A DNA stretch of 64,000 bases from Clostridium sp. CF012 (GCF_018861755.1 NZ_JAHLEF010000003.1:124001-188000); one strand, 5' to 3'. Positions 9,427 through 19,063 are shown, numbered from the stretch's first letter. The notes: a model not told the origin generated them from the letters alone. Made by a program: numbers and translations.

Positions 9427-10335
9427 TTATATTAAACTCCTCACAGTATCTAAATTTTTATGCCATGGAATAAAGTATAGAATTACAATTCCTATACAAA
9501 GAACTATAGTTGCAGCGATTCCAGCTTCAGGTCCAAATGATCCGCCTGTAAACCATTCTGAACCAGTTGGACTCAAATTTAATAAACTACCTGCTGCTAC
9601 TTTCTGTCCACTTACCTCAAACCCAAAAACATTTCCTTGAGTCCAGTTCCACGCGGCATGAAGTCCACAAGCCCCCCATAGATCATTAGTTTTTATAACA
9701 TACATACCAAAAAACAAACCTACTAATACAATGTTTATTATAGCTAAAATGTTTACATTTGGATTTGCAAAGTGCATAAGTCCAAAAAATGAAGACGAAA
9801 CAATCAAACCTACAGCTACATTATACCTTGCACCTAAAACATTCATAAGCCAGCCTCGTGAAAGAATCTCTTCAGTACCACTTTGTATTATCCAACCTGG
9901 TATAACAATTAGGACACCACTTAAAGCCGCTATGCCTGAAAGACCTTCTGGATTGCTATTTACTACAGTATGTCCACTAATACTAAGCAATAAAACCACT
10001 ATTGAAAACATTATAATCCCTATACCAAAACCTACTAAATACTTTTTTATAAGTCCTTCTTTTTTTAAACCAATACTTGAAATGCTTCTTTTTTCTCTAA
10101 ACTTTACTCTAGCAAATACAAGTAACGTTATAAATATAAACCCACAAATAAGCTGATTTAGCAATAAAACTGCAGGGTCATTACCAATGATTTTTCTTGT
10201 AAAATAAGCCAAGATTCCACCTGTTCCTTGTCCGACCATTAGAAAAAGTAATACCCAAAGTAGACTTGTAATAATATTAGGTAGCACCTTCGCTTGTTTA
10301 GCTTCTCCAAATAACCCATTTTCATTTGAAAACAT
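9427..10335 (-). CDS. CPBP-family intramembrane metalloprotease (CAAX protease/Abi)
   Basis: Integral membrane protein of 302 residues with about eight hydrophobic segments. The three family motifs are present in order: EExxxR in GTEEILSRGW, FxxxH in FFGLMHFANP, and HxxxN in LHAAWNWTQG. These form the presumed zinc site in the membrane. Family members process peptides or prenylated proteins and often sit with bacteriocin genes, but no such gene is next to this one. The start has AGGAGTG 5 nt upstream. It is a single-gene unit between an IR-type terminator and the ABC-F leader. Confidence 0.9.
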   Translation of the reverse strand: MFSNENGLFGEAKQAKVLPNIITSLLWVLLFLMVGQGTGGILAYFTRKIIGNDPAVLLLNQLICGFIFITLLVFARVKFREKRSISSIGLKKEGLIKKYLVGFGIGIIMFSIVVLLLSISGHTVVNSNPEGLSGIAALSGVLIVIPGWIIQSGTEEILSRGWLMNVLGARYNVAVGLIVSSSFFGLMHFANPNVNILAIINIVLVGLFFGMYVIKTNDLWGACGLHAAWNWTQGNVFGFEVSGQKVAAGSLLNLSPTGSEWFTGGSFGPEAGIAATIVLCIGIVILYFIPWHKNLDTVRSLI

Positions 10336-10445
10336 ATTCTCACTCCTTCTTAACTTCCTATAATAATTTAAGCTTCTAGAAACTATAATTCTACATTAAT
10401 TTCCAATTACCTCTATAGGGAGGCAATTCTTTTGGTATGAATGCT
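10336..10445. other. CPBP promoter region
   Basis: Upstream region of the CPBP gene with no gene. Promoter hexamers are not clear. It is closed on the right by the inverted repeat at 10462-10500. Confidence 0.3.
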
Positions 10446-10446
10446 A

Positions 10447-10500
10447 AAAAACAAAAAATACCCCTAGGAATTTACAGGTATATGACCCGTTGTCCTAGGG
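10447..10500 (-). terminator. Leftward terminator-like hairpin
   Basis: CCCTAGGA (10462-10469) and TCCTAGGG (10493-10500) are perfect inverted repeats with a 23-nt loop. Read leftward the stem is followed by TATTTTTTGTTTTTT. It lies 290 bp past the TetR gene, so it could end that transcript. Confidence 0.5.
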
Positions 10501-10538
10501 ATTATAATAATTAGCACTTATTTATTTATTTTAGGTAA

Positions 10539-10700
10539 CATGATTTTAAAAATCATTTAAACACCATACATGCAATAGTAGAAATAGCAAGTGAAAAAGA
10601 AGTTAAAGATGAATTGAACAATTATATTATGTCATTAAAATATTCAAATAATATTATAGAAGATATTATCTGCTGTGACCGGAAGTTACCTTCTTGCTAA
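10539..10700 (+). pseudogene. Possible gene relict
   Basis: An open frame of 53 codons without a usable start; it contains phrases such as VEIASEKEVKDEL and SNNIIEDIICCDRKL. The composition looks protein-like compared with the flanking AT-rich DNA, but no SD and no family are recognised. It could be chance; kept at low confidence as the only coding-like stretch in this 455-bp gap. Confidence 0.2.
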
Positions 10701-10790
10701 TTGTTTAAAGGAAAGCAGCGTATCTTCCAGTCAACCTATTAATACTATTTCTTGCATGTTGCAAATTTAACTGTTTGAAATGGAGCTTTT

Positions 10791-11429
10791 TTATTTTTTA
10801 TTCAGTTCTATAAGCGGAATTATTAAATGATCAACAACATGTTCTACATATTCCATTTTAATGGGTTTGCCAGTAATTATGAGCTCATAAAATAATAATG
10901 CTGGGCCCACATCTGCGAGAAGTTTCAATTGCTCCTTGTCTAATTTCTTATTTATGCTGCACTCTATGGCATCACTTAATATACCTGCTTGATTGGATAT
11001 GCAATCTAAGTGAATCGCTTCGGATAATAATTTATCTCTGCTTATCGCTGTTGCGATGGACAGCATTACCTTTTGCCTAACCTTGTCTCTTATCCCGAAA
11101 TATATACTAAGTACTTCACATAAATAATCTCTCAAATTGTCACCGCAACGCTCAGGATCAACCTTCTGCTCACAAGGCATCATGAATTTTATGGCTTCTG
11201 CTATAAGATACGGTTTAGACTTCCATCTGCGGTATAAGGTAGCTTTTCCTGCATGGGCTCTTGATGCAATAGAATCCATGGTGACGCAGTCATACCCGTT
11301 TTCCGCTATGAGCTCCAATGCGGCTTTTAGAATAGCCAGATCACGCCGTTTATCTACAGGTCTTCCAATCTTACCTGGGACTTTTCCTTCAACATTTTCA
11401 ATGAAATCGGATTTATTTATTATATCCAT
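10791..11429 (-). CDS. TetR-family transcriptional regulator
   Basis: Predicted DNA-binding repressor of 212 residues. The helix-turn-helix lies at about residues 30-75, with the typical phrases ALELIAENGYDCVTMDSIA and GKATLYRRWKSK. The remaining helical domain would bind an unknown ligand. GCTAGGGG precedes the ATG. The gene is divergent from ftsH, with a palindrome in the shared control region, so auto-control and control of ftsH are both plausible. It has an unusually long N-terminal arm of about 22 residues before the first helix. Confidence 0.88.
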   Translation of the reverse strand: MDIINKSDFIENVEGKVPGKIGRPVDKRRDLAILKAALELIAENGYDCVTMDSIASRAHAGKATLYRRWKSKPYLIAEAIKFMMPCEQKVDPERCGDNLRDYLCEVLSIYFGIRDKVRQKVMLSIATAISRDKLLSEAIHLDCISNQAGILSDAIECSINKKLDKEQLKLLADVGPALLFYELIITGKPIKMEYVEHVVDHLIIPLIELNKK

Positions 11430-11500
11430 CCCCTAGCCTCCAGTCTCTGTTTTCTATAAATATAACACAATAAAATCACTTTTTCAACTTAACTGAACTA

Positions 11501-11518
11501 AATAGTTTTGAAACTATT
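11501..11518. promoter_or_regulatory. Palindromic operator candidate between tetR and ftsH
   Basis: AATAGTTT-TG-AAACTATT: 8-bp perfect arms around a 2-bp centre, 72 bp from the TetR start and overlapping the -35 of the rightward promoter. Position and symmetry suit a TetR-family binding site. Confidence 0.6.
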
Positions 11519-11545
11519 GCGTTTTAATATTGGCTATGATATACT
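11517..11545 (+). promoter_or_regulatory. Putative ftsH promoter
   Basis: TTGCGT (11517-11522), 17-nt spacer, TATACT (11540-11545), reading toward ftsH. The palindrome at 11501-11518 touches the -35, so a bound repressor would block it. The leader would be about 150 nt. Confidence 0.5.
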
Positions 11546-11701
11546 CATTTATAAACTATTAAAGTGGCTACTTTATTACTGGTTAATAATATTTATAAAG
11601 ACTATTATGAAATCAATAGCATTTTTAGTAGGCTTAAGTATATAATAAGTGAAAGACCAAGAGTAAAAAAATAAGTGTATATCTATAAAGAGAGGTGTTC
11701 T

Positions 11702-13507
11702 ATGATGAAAAAGAAACCAAGTATTGTTGTTTGGATTATTATTCTTGTTATTATTGCAGTATTTATGTTTCCTAAAACAGATCGGGCTTCAACAATTATT
11801 AATTTTGATCAATTTCAGAATAATTGGACAAATAACACTATAAAAAGCTTCGTGGTGGAAGATGATCAAATGTCAGTTTCTGGAACTTTAAAAGATGGAA
11901 CTACCTATAAAACCATTGTTCCCTCTGCTAGATTATTTCAGTTTATTAAAGATCATCCAAAGAGTCCAGCTATTGCTGAAACGTATCTAAAGCCATCCAG
12001 CACCTTAATATGGTTACAGGTTTTGCCTAATCTACTATTCATATTAATGCTTGTAGGCTTTGGTTTTATGTTCATGAAACAATCCAAGGGTGCCGGCGGT
12101 GGAAGCGGTGGTGTAATGAAATTCGGGAAAAGTAAAGCAAAGCTTGCCGATCCTAATAGCAAAAAAGTTAGTTTTGATGACGTTGCAGGAGCAGATGAAG
12201 AAAAAGCTGAGCTTGCAGAGATAGTCGATTTCCTAAAGCAACCTAAAAGATATATGGAAATGGGTGCTCGTATACCAAAGGGAGTTTTACTAATAGGACC
12301 TCCAGGAACTGGTAAGACACTTCTTGCAAGAGCTATTTCAGGAGAGGCTGGAGTCCCATTTTTCAGCATTTCAGGTTCAGATTTTGTAGAAATGTTTGTC
12401 GGTGTGGGAGCCTCCAGAGTGCGAGATTTATTTGAGCAGGCGAAAAAGAACTCACCTTGTATAATTTTTATAGATGAAATTGACGCTGTAGGAAGACAAA
12501 GAGGTGCAGGAGTTGGTGGTGGAAATGATGAACGAGAGCAGACATTAAACCAACTGTTAGTAGAGATGGATGGCTTTGGAGAAAATGAAGGAATAATAAT
12601 GATTGCAGCTACAAATAGGTCAGATGTACTTGATCCAGCACTCCTAAGACCAGGTAGGTTTGACAGACAAATACTTGTTGGAATTCCTGATACTAAGGGT
12701 AGAGAAGCAATTTTAGCAGTTCATTCTAAAAATAAGCATCTTGAACCAGAAGTTAAGCTTAGCGTACTTGCAAAAAGAACACCTGGATTTACAGGTGCGG
12801 ACATCGAGAACCTAATGAATGAATCAGCGCTTTTAGCTGTACGAAAAGATAAAAAGCTTATAGGAATGGCTGAACTTGAAGAAGCAGTTACAAGAATAAT
12901 TGCTGGACCTGAAAAGAAAAGCCGAGTGGTAATCGAAGCAGATAGAAGACTTACAGCGTATCATGAGGCAGGCCATGCAATTGTAATGAACCTACTTCCA
13001 ATGTCAGATCCTGTTCACCAGATAAGTATAGTTCCAAGAGGAAGAACTGGCGGATATACTATGCGTCTTCCAGATGAGGACAGATCATATATGTCGAAGT
13101 CAAGACTCGAAGAGGAAATTGTGGGACTATTAGGTGGTAGAGTTGCCGAAAAACTAGTTATTGGAGATATAAGTACTGGTGCAAGCAATGATATTGAAAG
13201 AGCGACTTCAATCGCAAGAAAAATGGTAATGGATTATGGCATGAGTGATACTCTTGGACCAATCGCTTTTGGCTCAGGTAGTGACGAGGTATTCCTTGGA
13301 AGAGACATGGGTAAAAGTAAAAGCTTTAGTGAAGAAACTCTAAACAAAATAGATCTAGAAATAAAGAAACTTATAGATGAAGGATATAAAAAAGCATTAA
13401 CAATTTTAACTGAGAATAGAAGTAAACTTAATGCTGTTGCAGAAGAGCTTTTAGTACGTGATAAGCTTGAAGCAGTAGATTTCCAAGAAATATTTGCAAG
13501 AAGCTAA
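11702..13507 (+). CDS. ftsH: ATP-dependent zinc metalloprotease FtsH
   Basis: Membrane-anchored AAA protease that degrades misfolded membrane proteins and short-lived regulators. Architecture for 601 residues: TM1 at about 8-24, extracytoplasmic FtsH_ext domain, TM2 at about 104-126, AAA domain with Walker A GPPGTGKT at 199-206 and Walker B IIFIDE at 254-259, second region of homology near 302-322 (ATNR...RPGRFDR), then the zinc site HEAGH at 421-425. GAGAGGTG lies 4 nt before the first ATG and 7 nt before the next codon, also ATG, so either may start. The usual tilS-hpt neighbours are absent and a TetR gene is divergent, so this may be an extra, regulated FtsH. Confidence 0.96.
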   Translation: MMKKKPSIVVWIIILVIIAVFMFPKTDRASTIINFDQFQNNWTNNTIKSFVVEDDQMSVSGTLKDGTTYKTIVPSARLFQFIKDHPKSPAIAETYLKPSSTLIWLQVLPNLLFILMLVGFGFMFMKQSKGAGGGSGGVMKFGKSKAKLADPNSKKVSFDDVAGADEEKAELAEIVDFLKQPKRYMEMGARIPKGVLLIGPPGTGKTLLARAISGEAGVPFFSISGSDFVEMFVGVGASRVRDLFEQAKKNSPCIIFIDEIDAVGRQRGAGVGGGNDEREQTLNQLLVEMDGFGENEGIIMIAATNRSDVLDPALLRPGRFDRQILVGIPDTKGREAILAVHSKNKHLEPEVKLSVLAKRTPGFTGADIENLMNESALLAVRKDKKLIGMAELEEAVTRIIAGPEKKSRVVIEADRRLTAYHEAGHAIVMNLLPMSDPVHQISIVPRGRTGGYTMRLPDEDRSYMSKSRLEEEIVGLLGGRVAEKLVIGDISTGASNDIERATSIARKMVMDYGMSDTLGPIAFGSGSDEVFLGRDMGKSKSFSEETLNKIDLEIKKLIDEGYKKALTILTENRSKLNAVAEELLVRDKLEAVDFQEIFARS

Positions 13508-13512
13508 TTATC

Positions 13513-13584
13513 TTGTTAATTAATTTGTACTTTGTAAAAGAAGGTTTCCCCTCTTATTTAAGGGAGACCTTCTTTTTTCTTATT
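13513..13584 (+). repeat. 73-bp intergenic repeat, copy 2
   Basis: Near-copy of 2015-2087, same orientation, about 90 percent identical by eye. It begins 5 nt after the ftsH stop and supplies that gene's terminator. Confidence 0.7.
13540..13579 (+). terminator. ftsH terminator
   Basis: GAAGGTTTCCCCT (13540-13552) folds with AGGGAGACCTTC (13561-13572), with one G-T pair, followed by TTTTTTCTT. Part of the 73-bp repeat. Confidence 0.85.
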
Positions 13585-13661
13585 TTATAGTTACAAAAAA
13601 AGCCCCCCATTTTTCAACAGTTGACTTTCTAATCATTAACTATTTTTCAAGTACAGTTAGG

Positions 13662-14072
13662 TTATTTTAAACCTGGTATTAATTCATACATTTTTATAGC
13701 CATTTTGTATTCATTTTCATCGTTACAAATAAAAATCATTTTCTTTTCATTTCCATTTGTTGTTATTGTTATAACATTTTCATTATTTTCTTCTTGCAAA
13801 TTAAAACAGTCTATATCCTTAATAGAAATTATGTCTTCATTGTTTGTTTCAGGTATTCCACCCCATGTTGAATATCCATTTGCATCTATATAGAGGTTCT
13901 TATCAGTAAGTGTTAGAGTGAAATCATTTACTATTCTTCCCCCAACTCCACCGAGTGCACCTACAAGCAAGTTTGCTGCAACATTGGATGTTACTTTACC
14001 CTTTTTTATCTCTTTATGAGTCTTTACAACACATAGTATATTTTTAGGTTCTGATTCAAGTATTTTAGTCAT
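13662..14072 (-). CDS. Hypothetical protein, possible PH-like fold
   Basis: A 136-residue protein without signal peptide. A glycine-rich hydrophobic segment (VAANLLVGALGGVGGRI, about residues 31-47) precedes strands such as FTLTLTDKNLYIDA, ISIKDIDCFNLQ and NVITITTNGNEKKMIF, a pattern seen in small PH-like domains of Firmicutes. I do not recognise a closer family and assign no function. The start is an ATG with AGGAGGT upstream. It is a single gene, convergent with ftsH. Confidence 0.65.
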   Translation of the reverse strand: MTKILESEPKNILCVVKTHKEIKKGKVTSNVAANLLVGALGGVGGRIVNDFTLTLTDKNLYIDANGYSTWGGIPETNNEDIISIKDIDCFNLQEENNENVITITTNGNEKKMIFICNDENEYKMAIKMYELIPGLK

Positions 14073-14324
14073 TTATATAAATACCTCCTTAAAATTAAAT
14101 TTAGAATTATTTGTAAAATTTTCCGTCTATATAGTATATTATAACATTAATTTAAAATATTAGAATTTATTATCTATATCTTTATTTTAAATATAACCCT
14201 TTATATCTAGCATAGCCTTTCTATTAAAACAAACCCATTATACGAGGACGTTATTCTTTAACTTGATGTTAGTAGTGAATAAATCAACCCCCGTCTCACT
14301 AATTTTGGTATAAGATACAAAGAA
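14073..14324. other. Spacer without recognised gene
   Basis: AT-rich, holds the promoter of the 13662-14072 gene at its left end. No coding signal seen on either strand. Confidence 0.4.
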
Positions 14325-14368
14325 AAGGAGTAAATTTGGTCACCAGTGGTGACACGAATTTACTCCTT
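14325..14368 (-). terminator. L,D-transpeptidase terminator
   Basis: AAGGAGTAAATT (14325-14336) and AATTTACTCCTT (14357-14368) form a 12-bp perfect stem. The loop contains its own palindrome GTCACCAGTGGTGAC. Leftward the stem is followed by TTCTTTGT. It lies 31 bp past the stop at 14399. Confidence 0.7.
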
Positions 14369-14398
14369 ATACATAATGATATTAAACCCCATTGTTTT

Positions 14399-16168
14399 TT
14401 AATTAACCCATATTAATGAACCACTCGGTATTTCTTCATAATACCATTTTGCCATATCTAATGGCATACGAATACATCCATGAGAGAGTCTTATTCCTAC
14501 AGTTGCATTGAAGATTTCTCCAGAAGCCGTTAGAAGTATTGAGTGTAGCAGGTAATTGCCACTAAATCTTGTCCAATATTTCACTAGCAACTCGTTATCT
14601 GTAGTAAAAGAATATCCTTTATCTTGAACTGTGAATAATCCTCTCTTTGAAGGGGTTGCATTGTTACCCGATGCACAGGAATATGTTTTCAGTAAAACCC
14701 AGTGTCCCGCGCTACCAGTAAAAACATTAACTCTTTGCCTATTTAAATCCACCCAAGTAAAGAATTTTGTTTCACTGACGAAATTGCTTGTTATATTTAC
14801 ATAAGTTTCCAATTGTTTTTTATCCAAGTATTTCGTATTAGTAGCTGGATTTTTAGATACTGAGACCTTGCTCGACTCTACCCACATTTTAGTGCCATTA
14901 GCTTTCATAATTAAAAGTTTAGTTTCGCTTTGATCTAGTATTTCTACTTTTAAACCTGCATATTTTCCGTAGACGCCATTCGACTGTACTAAATTATTAA
15001 AAGTAGTATATGTGATTGTTTTGTTAGTTGCTACAGTCCAATTGCTATATACAGTTATTTTTCCAATAGTTCTGTATGACCTTATTTTGTAGTAATAATT
15101 TTTCCCAGCTACTAAGTTTAAATTTGTATAATATAAATTTGTGGTTTTTGTTAATAAACTATAGGTTCCTGTACTCCAAATAGCTCTATGTATTTCGTAG
15201 CCATTTGCTCCTACTACAGCACTCCAGTTAAGTTTGATACTTTTAGAATTAATACCAGTGGCTATAGCATTTATAGGAAACCCTAGTATTGGTTTTGAGC
15301 TTACAGCAGTTGAATAGTCACTATATACTTTAACATTAGAATCCATCTTATATGCTCTAACTTTATAGTAATAATTACTATTAGTTGTAAGTCCAGTATT
15401 GTTATAACTTGCATTCGTATTCGTTGATATTAAAGTATAGGTTCCGTTATTAGATGTTGACCTGTAAACTTCATACCCATCTACTCCAGTTACTTCACCC
15501 CAACTAACATTAATGCTATTATATGAAGATGATGCCGCTTTTAAACTTGTTGGAATTCCAATAGCAATAATTGTCCATTTTGAATATAGTGTTGTGTTTT
15601 CAGTCACTTTATCAGTTATAAAATCCCATGCATTTAAACATTCAGCTTCTTTGTACCACCCAGCAAATGCATAACCTGTCTTTGTTGGAGTAGCGGGAGC
15701 TGTTATTGTACTGTTATAATCTACAGTATTACTTATTACTGCGCTTCCCCCTTGGCTATCAAATCTGACTGTGGGGTCTACTGTAAATGTAATATTAGAA
15801 TAATTATAAGTGCTATTTCCTGCATTATCTTGTAGCACTAGTTTTTCTATATACCATTCTCCTATTAACATATTTGAAGGGATTGTATATTCTAGTTCAT
15901 ATTTCCCTGTGTTTTCATTATAATTAGGATGTAAGGAGATAGTTTGAGCTTCATCCACTCTGCTCCTAATTAATATTAGATTACTATTATCTATATCTGG
16001 AAATGCATTCTTTGTCTCTATCTCAAATTTTATTATGTCCCCAGACTTAACTTTTGTTTCTGATAGTGTTATCGTTGGTTCTCCTGTAGTGGGTGCTGCA
16101 CTTACAATTACAGGAATATTTAAAAATAGCAGCATTAAAGATACCGTAATGATTAAAATTTTTTTCAA
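14399..16168 (-). CDS. Secreted L,D-transpeptidase (YkuD) with beta-repeat and two FN3 domains
   Basis: Exported peptidoglycan enzyme. Signal peptide at about 1-25 (ends VSA-AP). An N-terminal Ig-like stretch at about 25-130 is followed by a Listeria/Bacteroides-type repeat (FDSQGGS through GYAFAGWYKEAEC to TLYSKW). Two fibronectin-III-like domains (about 205-290 and 295-385) share the phrases GYEVYRSTSNNGTY and GYEIHRAIWSTGTY. The YkuD domain closes the protein with the catalytic motif SHGCIRM; the nucleophile Cys is near residue 565. It should form 3-3 crosslinks or attach proteins to the wall. The modules in front probably bind wall or surface ligands. Next upstream gene is a D,D-carboxypeptidase, which makes the tetrapeptide donor for such enzymes. 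Confidence 0.9.
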   Translation of the reverse strand: MKKILIITVSLMLLFLNIPVIVSAAPTTGEPTITLSETKVKSGDIIKFEIETKNAFPDIDNSNLILIRSRVDEAQTISLHPNYNENTGKYELEYTIPSNMLIGEWYIEKLVLQDNAGNSTYNYSNITFTVDPTVRFDSQGGSAVISNTVDYNSTITAPATPTKTGYAFAGWYKEAECLNAWDFITDKVTENTTLYSKWTIIAIGIPTSLKAASSSYNSINVSWGEVTGVDGYEVYRSTSNNGTYTLISTNTNASYNNTGLTTNSNYYYKVRAYKMDSNVKVYSDYSTAVSSKPILGFPINAIATGINSKSIKLNWSAVVGANGYEIHRAIWSTGTYSLLTKTTNLYYTNLNLVAGKNYYYKIRSYRTIGKITVYSNWTVATNKTITYTTFNNLVQSNGVYGKYAGLKVEILDQSETKLLIMKANGTKMWVESSKVSVSKNPATNTKYLDKKQLETYVNITSNFVSETKFFTWVDLNRQRVNVFTGSAGHWVLLKTYSCASGNNATPSKRGLFTVQDKGYSFTTDNELLVKYWTRFSGNYLLHSILLTASGEIFNATVGIRLSHGCIRMPLDMAKWYYEEIPSGSLIWVN

Positions 16169-16435
16169 TTAAATCCCCCTCTCTAAATAATTTCTTATGT
16201 GCTAGGTTAGCTTTTTTATACCCAACTTCTACAAATATTTTTTCAACCCTACTTATTTAGTACTGGTTGTCCACCTTTTAAGGTTTCATTGTAAAATTTA
16301 ACAAATAAACCATAATAATACTTTACTATATTTATACTTTATTAACAATACATATTATAGAACAAATGTGTTGTTTTATTGCTTATTTATGACAAATTAA
16401 ATTATCAAATTCGCAATTAAGAAGGTTATATTTTA

Positions 16436-17704
16436 TTAAAATCTTCTACCGTATTTTCTTTTTCTCTTATTTAAATTAATTGTTCTTATTATTAGTGCTA
16501 TTCCTATTAAAAATAAAAAAAATATTCCAGCAGTCACAAGATATATAGGTATATCATTTTTCACTAAATCTTCTTTGGAAACTGTTGAATAAAGCTCATA
16601 AGTTTTGACTTTTCCCTTTTGAGTTAATGTCAAGGTTCCAATGCTCTTATTATCTTTAAGACTAGAAAGGTCAATACTTGTTAATTTTATTTTTTCCTGC
16701 AAATCTTTTTTGTTTGCTTCGTTGTTGTAATAGCTAATATCCTCTTTAGCCACCAGTGGTATACTAACAGTTTTCTCTGGACCAAAGAAGACAAGAGGTT
16801 TATATTTTAATATTTCAGTTTTTATAAGGTCATTTTTTGTATGCAATACCGTTGGCTGTAAATCATAGCTATAGTCAATAATTTTTTTCATGTCATCGAA
16901 AACATAAGTGTCGTCTGGATAATAAAGTGAATCCATAACAACCCCCATAACTTCCCTTCCATTTCTTGTATAAATGGCAACAAGACATCTCCCAGCTGGC
17001 GACGTATATCCTGTTTTCCCAGCAATACAACCATCGACCCCAAGAAGTTTGTTGGTATTTTCAATTTTAAATGTTGTTCCTTTTGATGTTGATATAGTAT
17101 TTTGCTTTTTACTCATTGACTCTTTTACCCATGGGTTTAAAAATGCCGCTCTCGAAAGTATACTCATATCATATGGCGTAGTATAATGATCTGGACGATG
17201 AAGCCCATTAGGAGTTACAAAATGAGTTCCTGTCATGTTCAATTTGGCTGCCTTATCATTCATCATTTTCATAAAATTTGTGGAATTTCCTGAAACGTCG
17301 TCTGCAATCATATAAGCCGCGTCATTTGCTGAATACAGTAACAGGCCATCCATTACGTCAGCACTTGACATGGTTTCATCAAGTCCAATTGGATGAAAAT
17401 TAGCATTTAATGAACCTGGGGGCTGCTCCTTTGCACTTTCAGTGTATTTTATTTCATCAGTTTTCCCCCTATTCTCAGCAAGCAATAGTGCGGTCATTAG
17501 CTTTGTTATACTCGCTGGGTACATTTGCTTGTCTACATTTTTAGCGTAAATTATTTCGCCAGTTGCAACATCTACAGCGATTGCTGCTTTCCCATATATT
17601 GTTGGTAAATTAGTAGTGCCATCGCTAGCTTCCGCGAAAACATTTGAACTCATAGAAAATACTAGAAATAAAACAATCAAACTAAAAAAACTTTTATGTT
17701 TCAA
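16436..17704 (-). CDS. D-alanyl-D-alanine carboxypeptidase (S11, DacF/PBP5 type)
   Basis: Membrane-anchored low-molecular-weight penicillin-binding protein that trims the terminal D-Ala from stem peptides. Signal peptide at about 1-24. Active-site motifs: SITK at 65-68, SAN at 125-127 and KTG at 230-232. An all-beta C-terminal region follows, then a membrane helix at about 388-408 and a very basic tail (KRKRKYGRRF). Unlike E. coli PBP5 the anchor is a true transmembrane segment. The gene lies just upstream of the L,D-transpeptidase with 267 bp between, so they are probably separate units with related roles in wall remodelling. Confidence 0.93.
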   Translation of the reverse strand: MKHKSFFSLIVLFLVFSMSSNVFAEASDGTTNLPTIYGKAAIAVDVATGEIIYAKNVDKQMYPASITKLMTALLLAENRGKTDEIKYTESAKEQPPGSLNANFHPIGLDETMSSADVMDGLLLYSANDAAYMIADDVSGNSTNFMKMMNDKAAKLNMTGTHFVTPNGLHRPDHYTTPYDMSILSRAAFLNPWVKESMSKKQNTISTSKGTTFKIENTNKLLGVDGCIAGKTGYTSPAGRCLVAIYTRNGREVMGVVMDSLYYPDDTYVFDDMKKIIDYSYDLQPTVLHTKNDLIKTEILKYKPLVFFGPEKTVSIPLVAKEDISYYNNEANKKDLQEKIKLTSIDLSSLKDNKSIGTLTLTQKGKVKTYELYSTVSKEDLVKNDIPIYLVTAGIFFLFLIGIALIIRTINLNKRKRKYGRRF

Positions 17705-17866
17705 CTTTCATCTCTCCATTACTTTAATTTATTGTGAATATATTATAAAATACAATTTATAGTATATCATAAAAACTGATTCCTGCTTACCTTGGCATGA
17801 AGTTTTTATAAAAAAAACCCTGGGGTTCATAAACAAATTGCTAATTAAATATATATAATAGTACAC

Positions 17867-17902
17867 AAGGATAACTGAAAATTTCAGTTATCCTTTATCT
17901 TT
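17867..17902 (+). terminator. Palindromic hairpin upstream of the LOR/SDH pair
   Basis: AAGGATAACTGAAA (17867-17880) is complementary to TTTCAGTTATCCTT (17882-17895), followed by TATCTTTATAT. It lies about 95 bp before the start at 17990. It could be a weak terminator, a leader hairpin or an operator. No rightward gene precedes it, so a control role for the downstream pair is more likely. Confidence 0.45.
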
Positions 17903-17989
17903 ATATAATTATTAGTTATAATGAATTGTATTTTATAAAATAATCTAAACATTATTTTAAATACATCACACTAAAGGAGGAACTTTCAA

Positions 17990-19063
17990 ATGAGTTTTCA
18001 ATTACCAAAGTTCGTACCAGCGGACCTCGCACAAGATTTTCTTGCTAACGCACCAGATGTTAGAATAAGCGAAGTTAAAAAGGATGGAGTCGCTCCTAAA
18101 GGCTTCTTAATAACTTCTATATCACCTGAATATTTTAAAGTTAATGGTCAGTGGGTGCTTCCAACCCAAACATCTATAGAATGTACTGCTGTCGTTCGCG
18201 ATAACAACACTGTAGAAATTGTGGAATTTAGAAACCTTAAAGTCGGAGATAAAGTTATTTTAGGAAAATCTGAAGATGGAAGTGAAGGTATATACAAATA
18301 TACTAGTGGATTTAATAACTTACCAAATGTAGAACTGGGTCGTTCTGTTGAATCTTCATTTTCAAGAGATTATGAAGAATTATATGAATTACTAGAATAT
18401 GAAAAAGAAAATAACGGGCATATAGTTTGGGTGCTAGGACCAGCCGTGGTTTTTGATTATGACACTCGCGCTGCACTATCCGACCTTGCTGAAAACGGGT
18501 ATGTAAACGCTCTTATGGCTGGGAATGCTATGGCAACCCACGATCTAGAAGGAGGGCTTCTCGGGACTGCCCTTGGTCAAAATATATATACTCAAGAATC
18601 AGTTATAATGGGTCATTATAACCATTTAGATTTAATAAATGAGGCTAGACGCGCAGGTTCTATAGAAGCATTACTCAATGAGGGAAATATTAAAGATGGA
18701 TTTATGAAAACTTGTGTAGAAAAGAATATACCTATAGTTCTTGTTGGATCTATAAGGGATGATGGTCCACTTCCACCAGTTTATCATAATGTATCATGTG
18801 GCCTGGATGCTATGAAGAAGCAAACAGATAAAGCAACAGTAATAATTTGTCTTGCTACGGTTCTTCACTCAGTAGCAACTGCAAACTTAGCTTCTTCTTA
18901 TAGAGTTGTAGCTGGAAAAGTAAGACCGGTATATTTCTACTCTGTAGATATTGCTGAATATGCAGTTAATCAAGTAGCCGTTGCTAGAGAATATGTAGGC
19001 GTTAAAACAATAGTTACTAATGTTCAAGATTTTGTGGTTAATCTTCAAAAAAACTTGATTTAA
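17990..19063 (+). CDS. LOR/SDH-family ornithine cyclodeaminase-like protein, paralogue A
   Basis: Soluble 357-residue protein of the family that includes archaeal ornithine cyclodeaminase and the C-terminal part of cyanobacterial ArgZ/AgrE (TIGR00300 group). It starts at the internal beta-domain (GFLITSISPEYFKVNGQWV) and appears to lack the roughly 90-residue N-terminal domain of longer members. Conserved stretches seen: GNAMATHDLEGG and GTALG near residues 183-200, GHYNHLDLINEARRAGS, VGSIRDDGPLP near 255-265, and ATVLHSVATAN. The C-terminal KLxDRG motif that I recall for the family is replaced by QVAVAREY. AAAGGAGGA precedes the ATG. Paralogue B follows after 86 bp, most likely in one transcript. 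Confidence 0.75.
   Translation: MSFQLPKFVPADLAQDFLANAPDVRISEVKKDGVAPKGFLITSISPEYFKVNGQWVLPTQTSIECTAVVRDNNTVEIVEFRNLKVGDKVILGKSEDGSEGIYKYTSGFNNLPNVELGRSVESSFSRDYEELYELLEYEKENNGHIVWVLGPAVVFDYDTRAALSDLAENGYVNALMAGNAMATHDLEGGLLGTALGQNIYTQESVIMGHYNHLDLINEARRAGSIEALLNEGNIKDGFMKTCVEKNIPIVLVGSIRDDGPLPPVYHNVSCGLDAMKKQTDKATVIICLATVLHSVATANLASSYRVVAGKVRPVYFYSVDIAEYAVNQVAVAREYVGVKTIVTNVQDFVVNLQKNLI

Noticed and set aside
13590-13661. C-rich tract with possible hairpin after ftsH
   Set aside because: No complementary arm found; the terminator at 13540 explains the transcript end.
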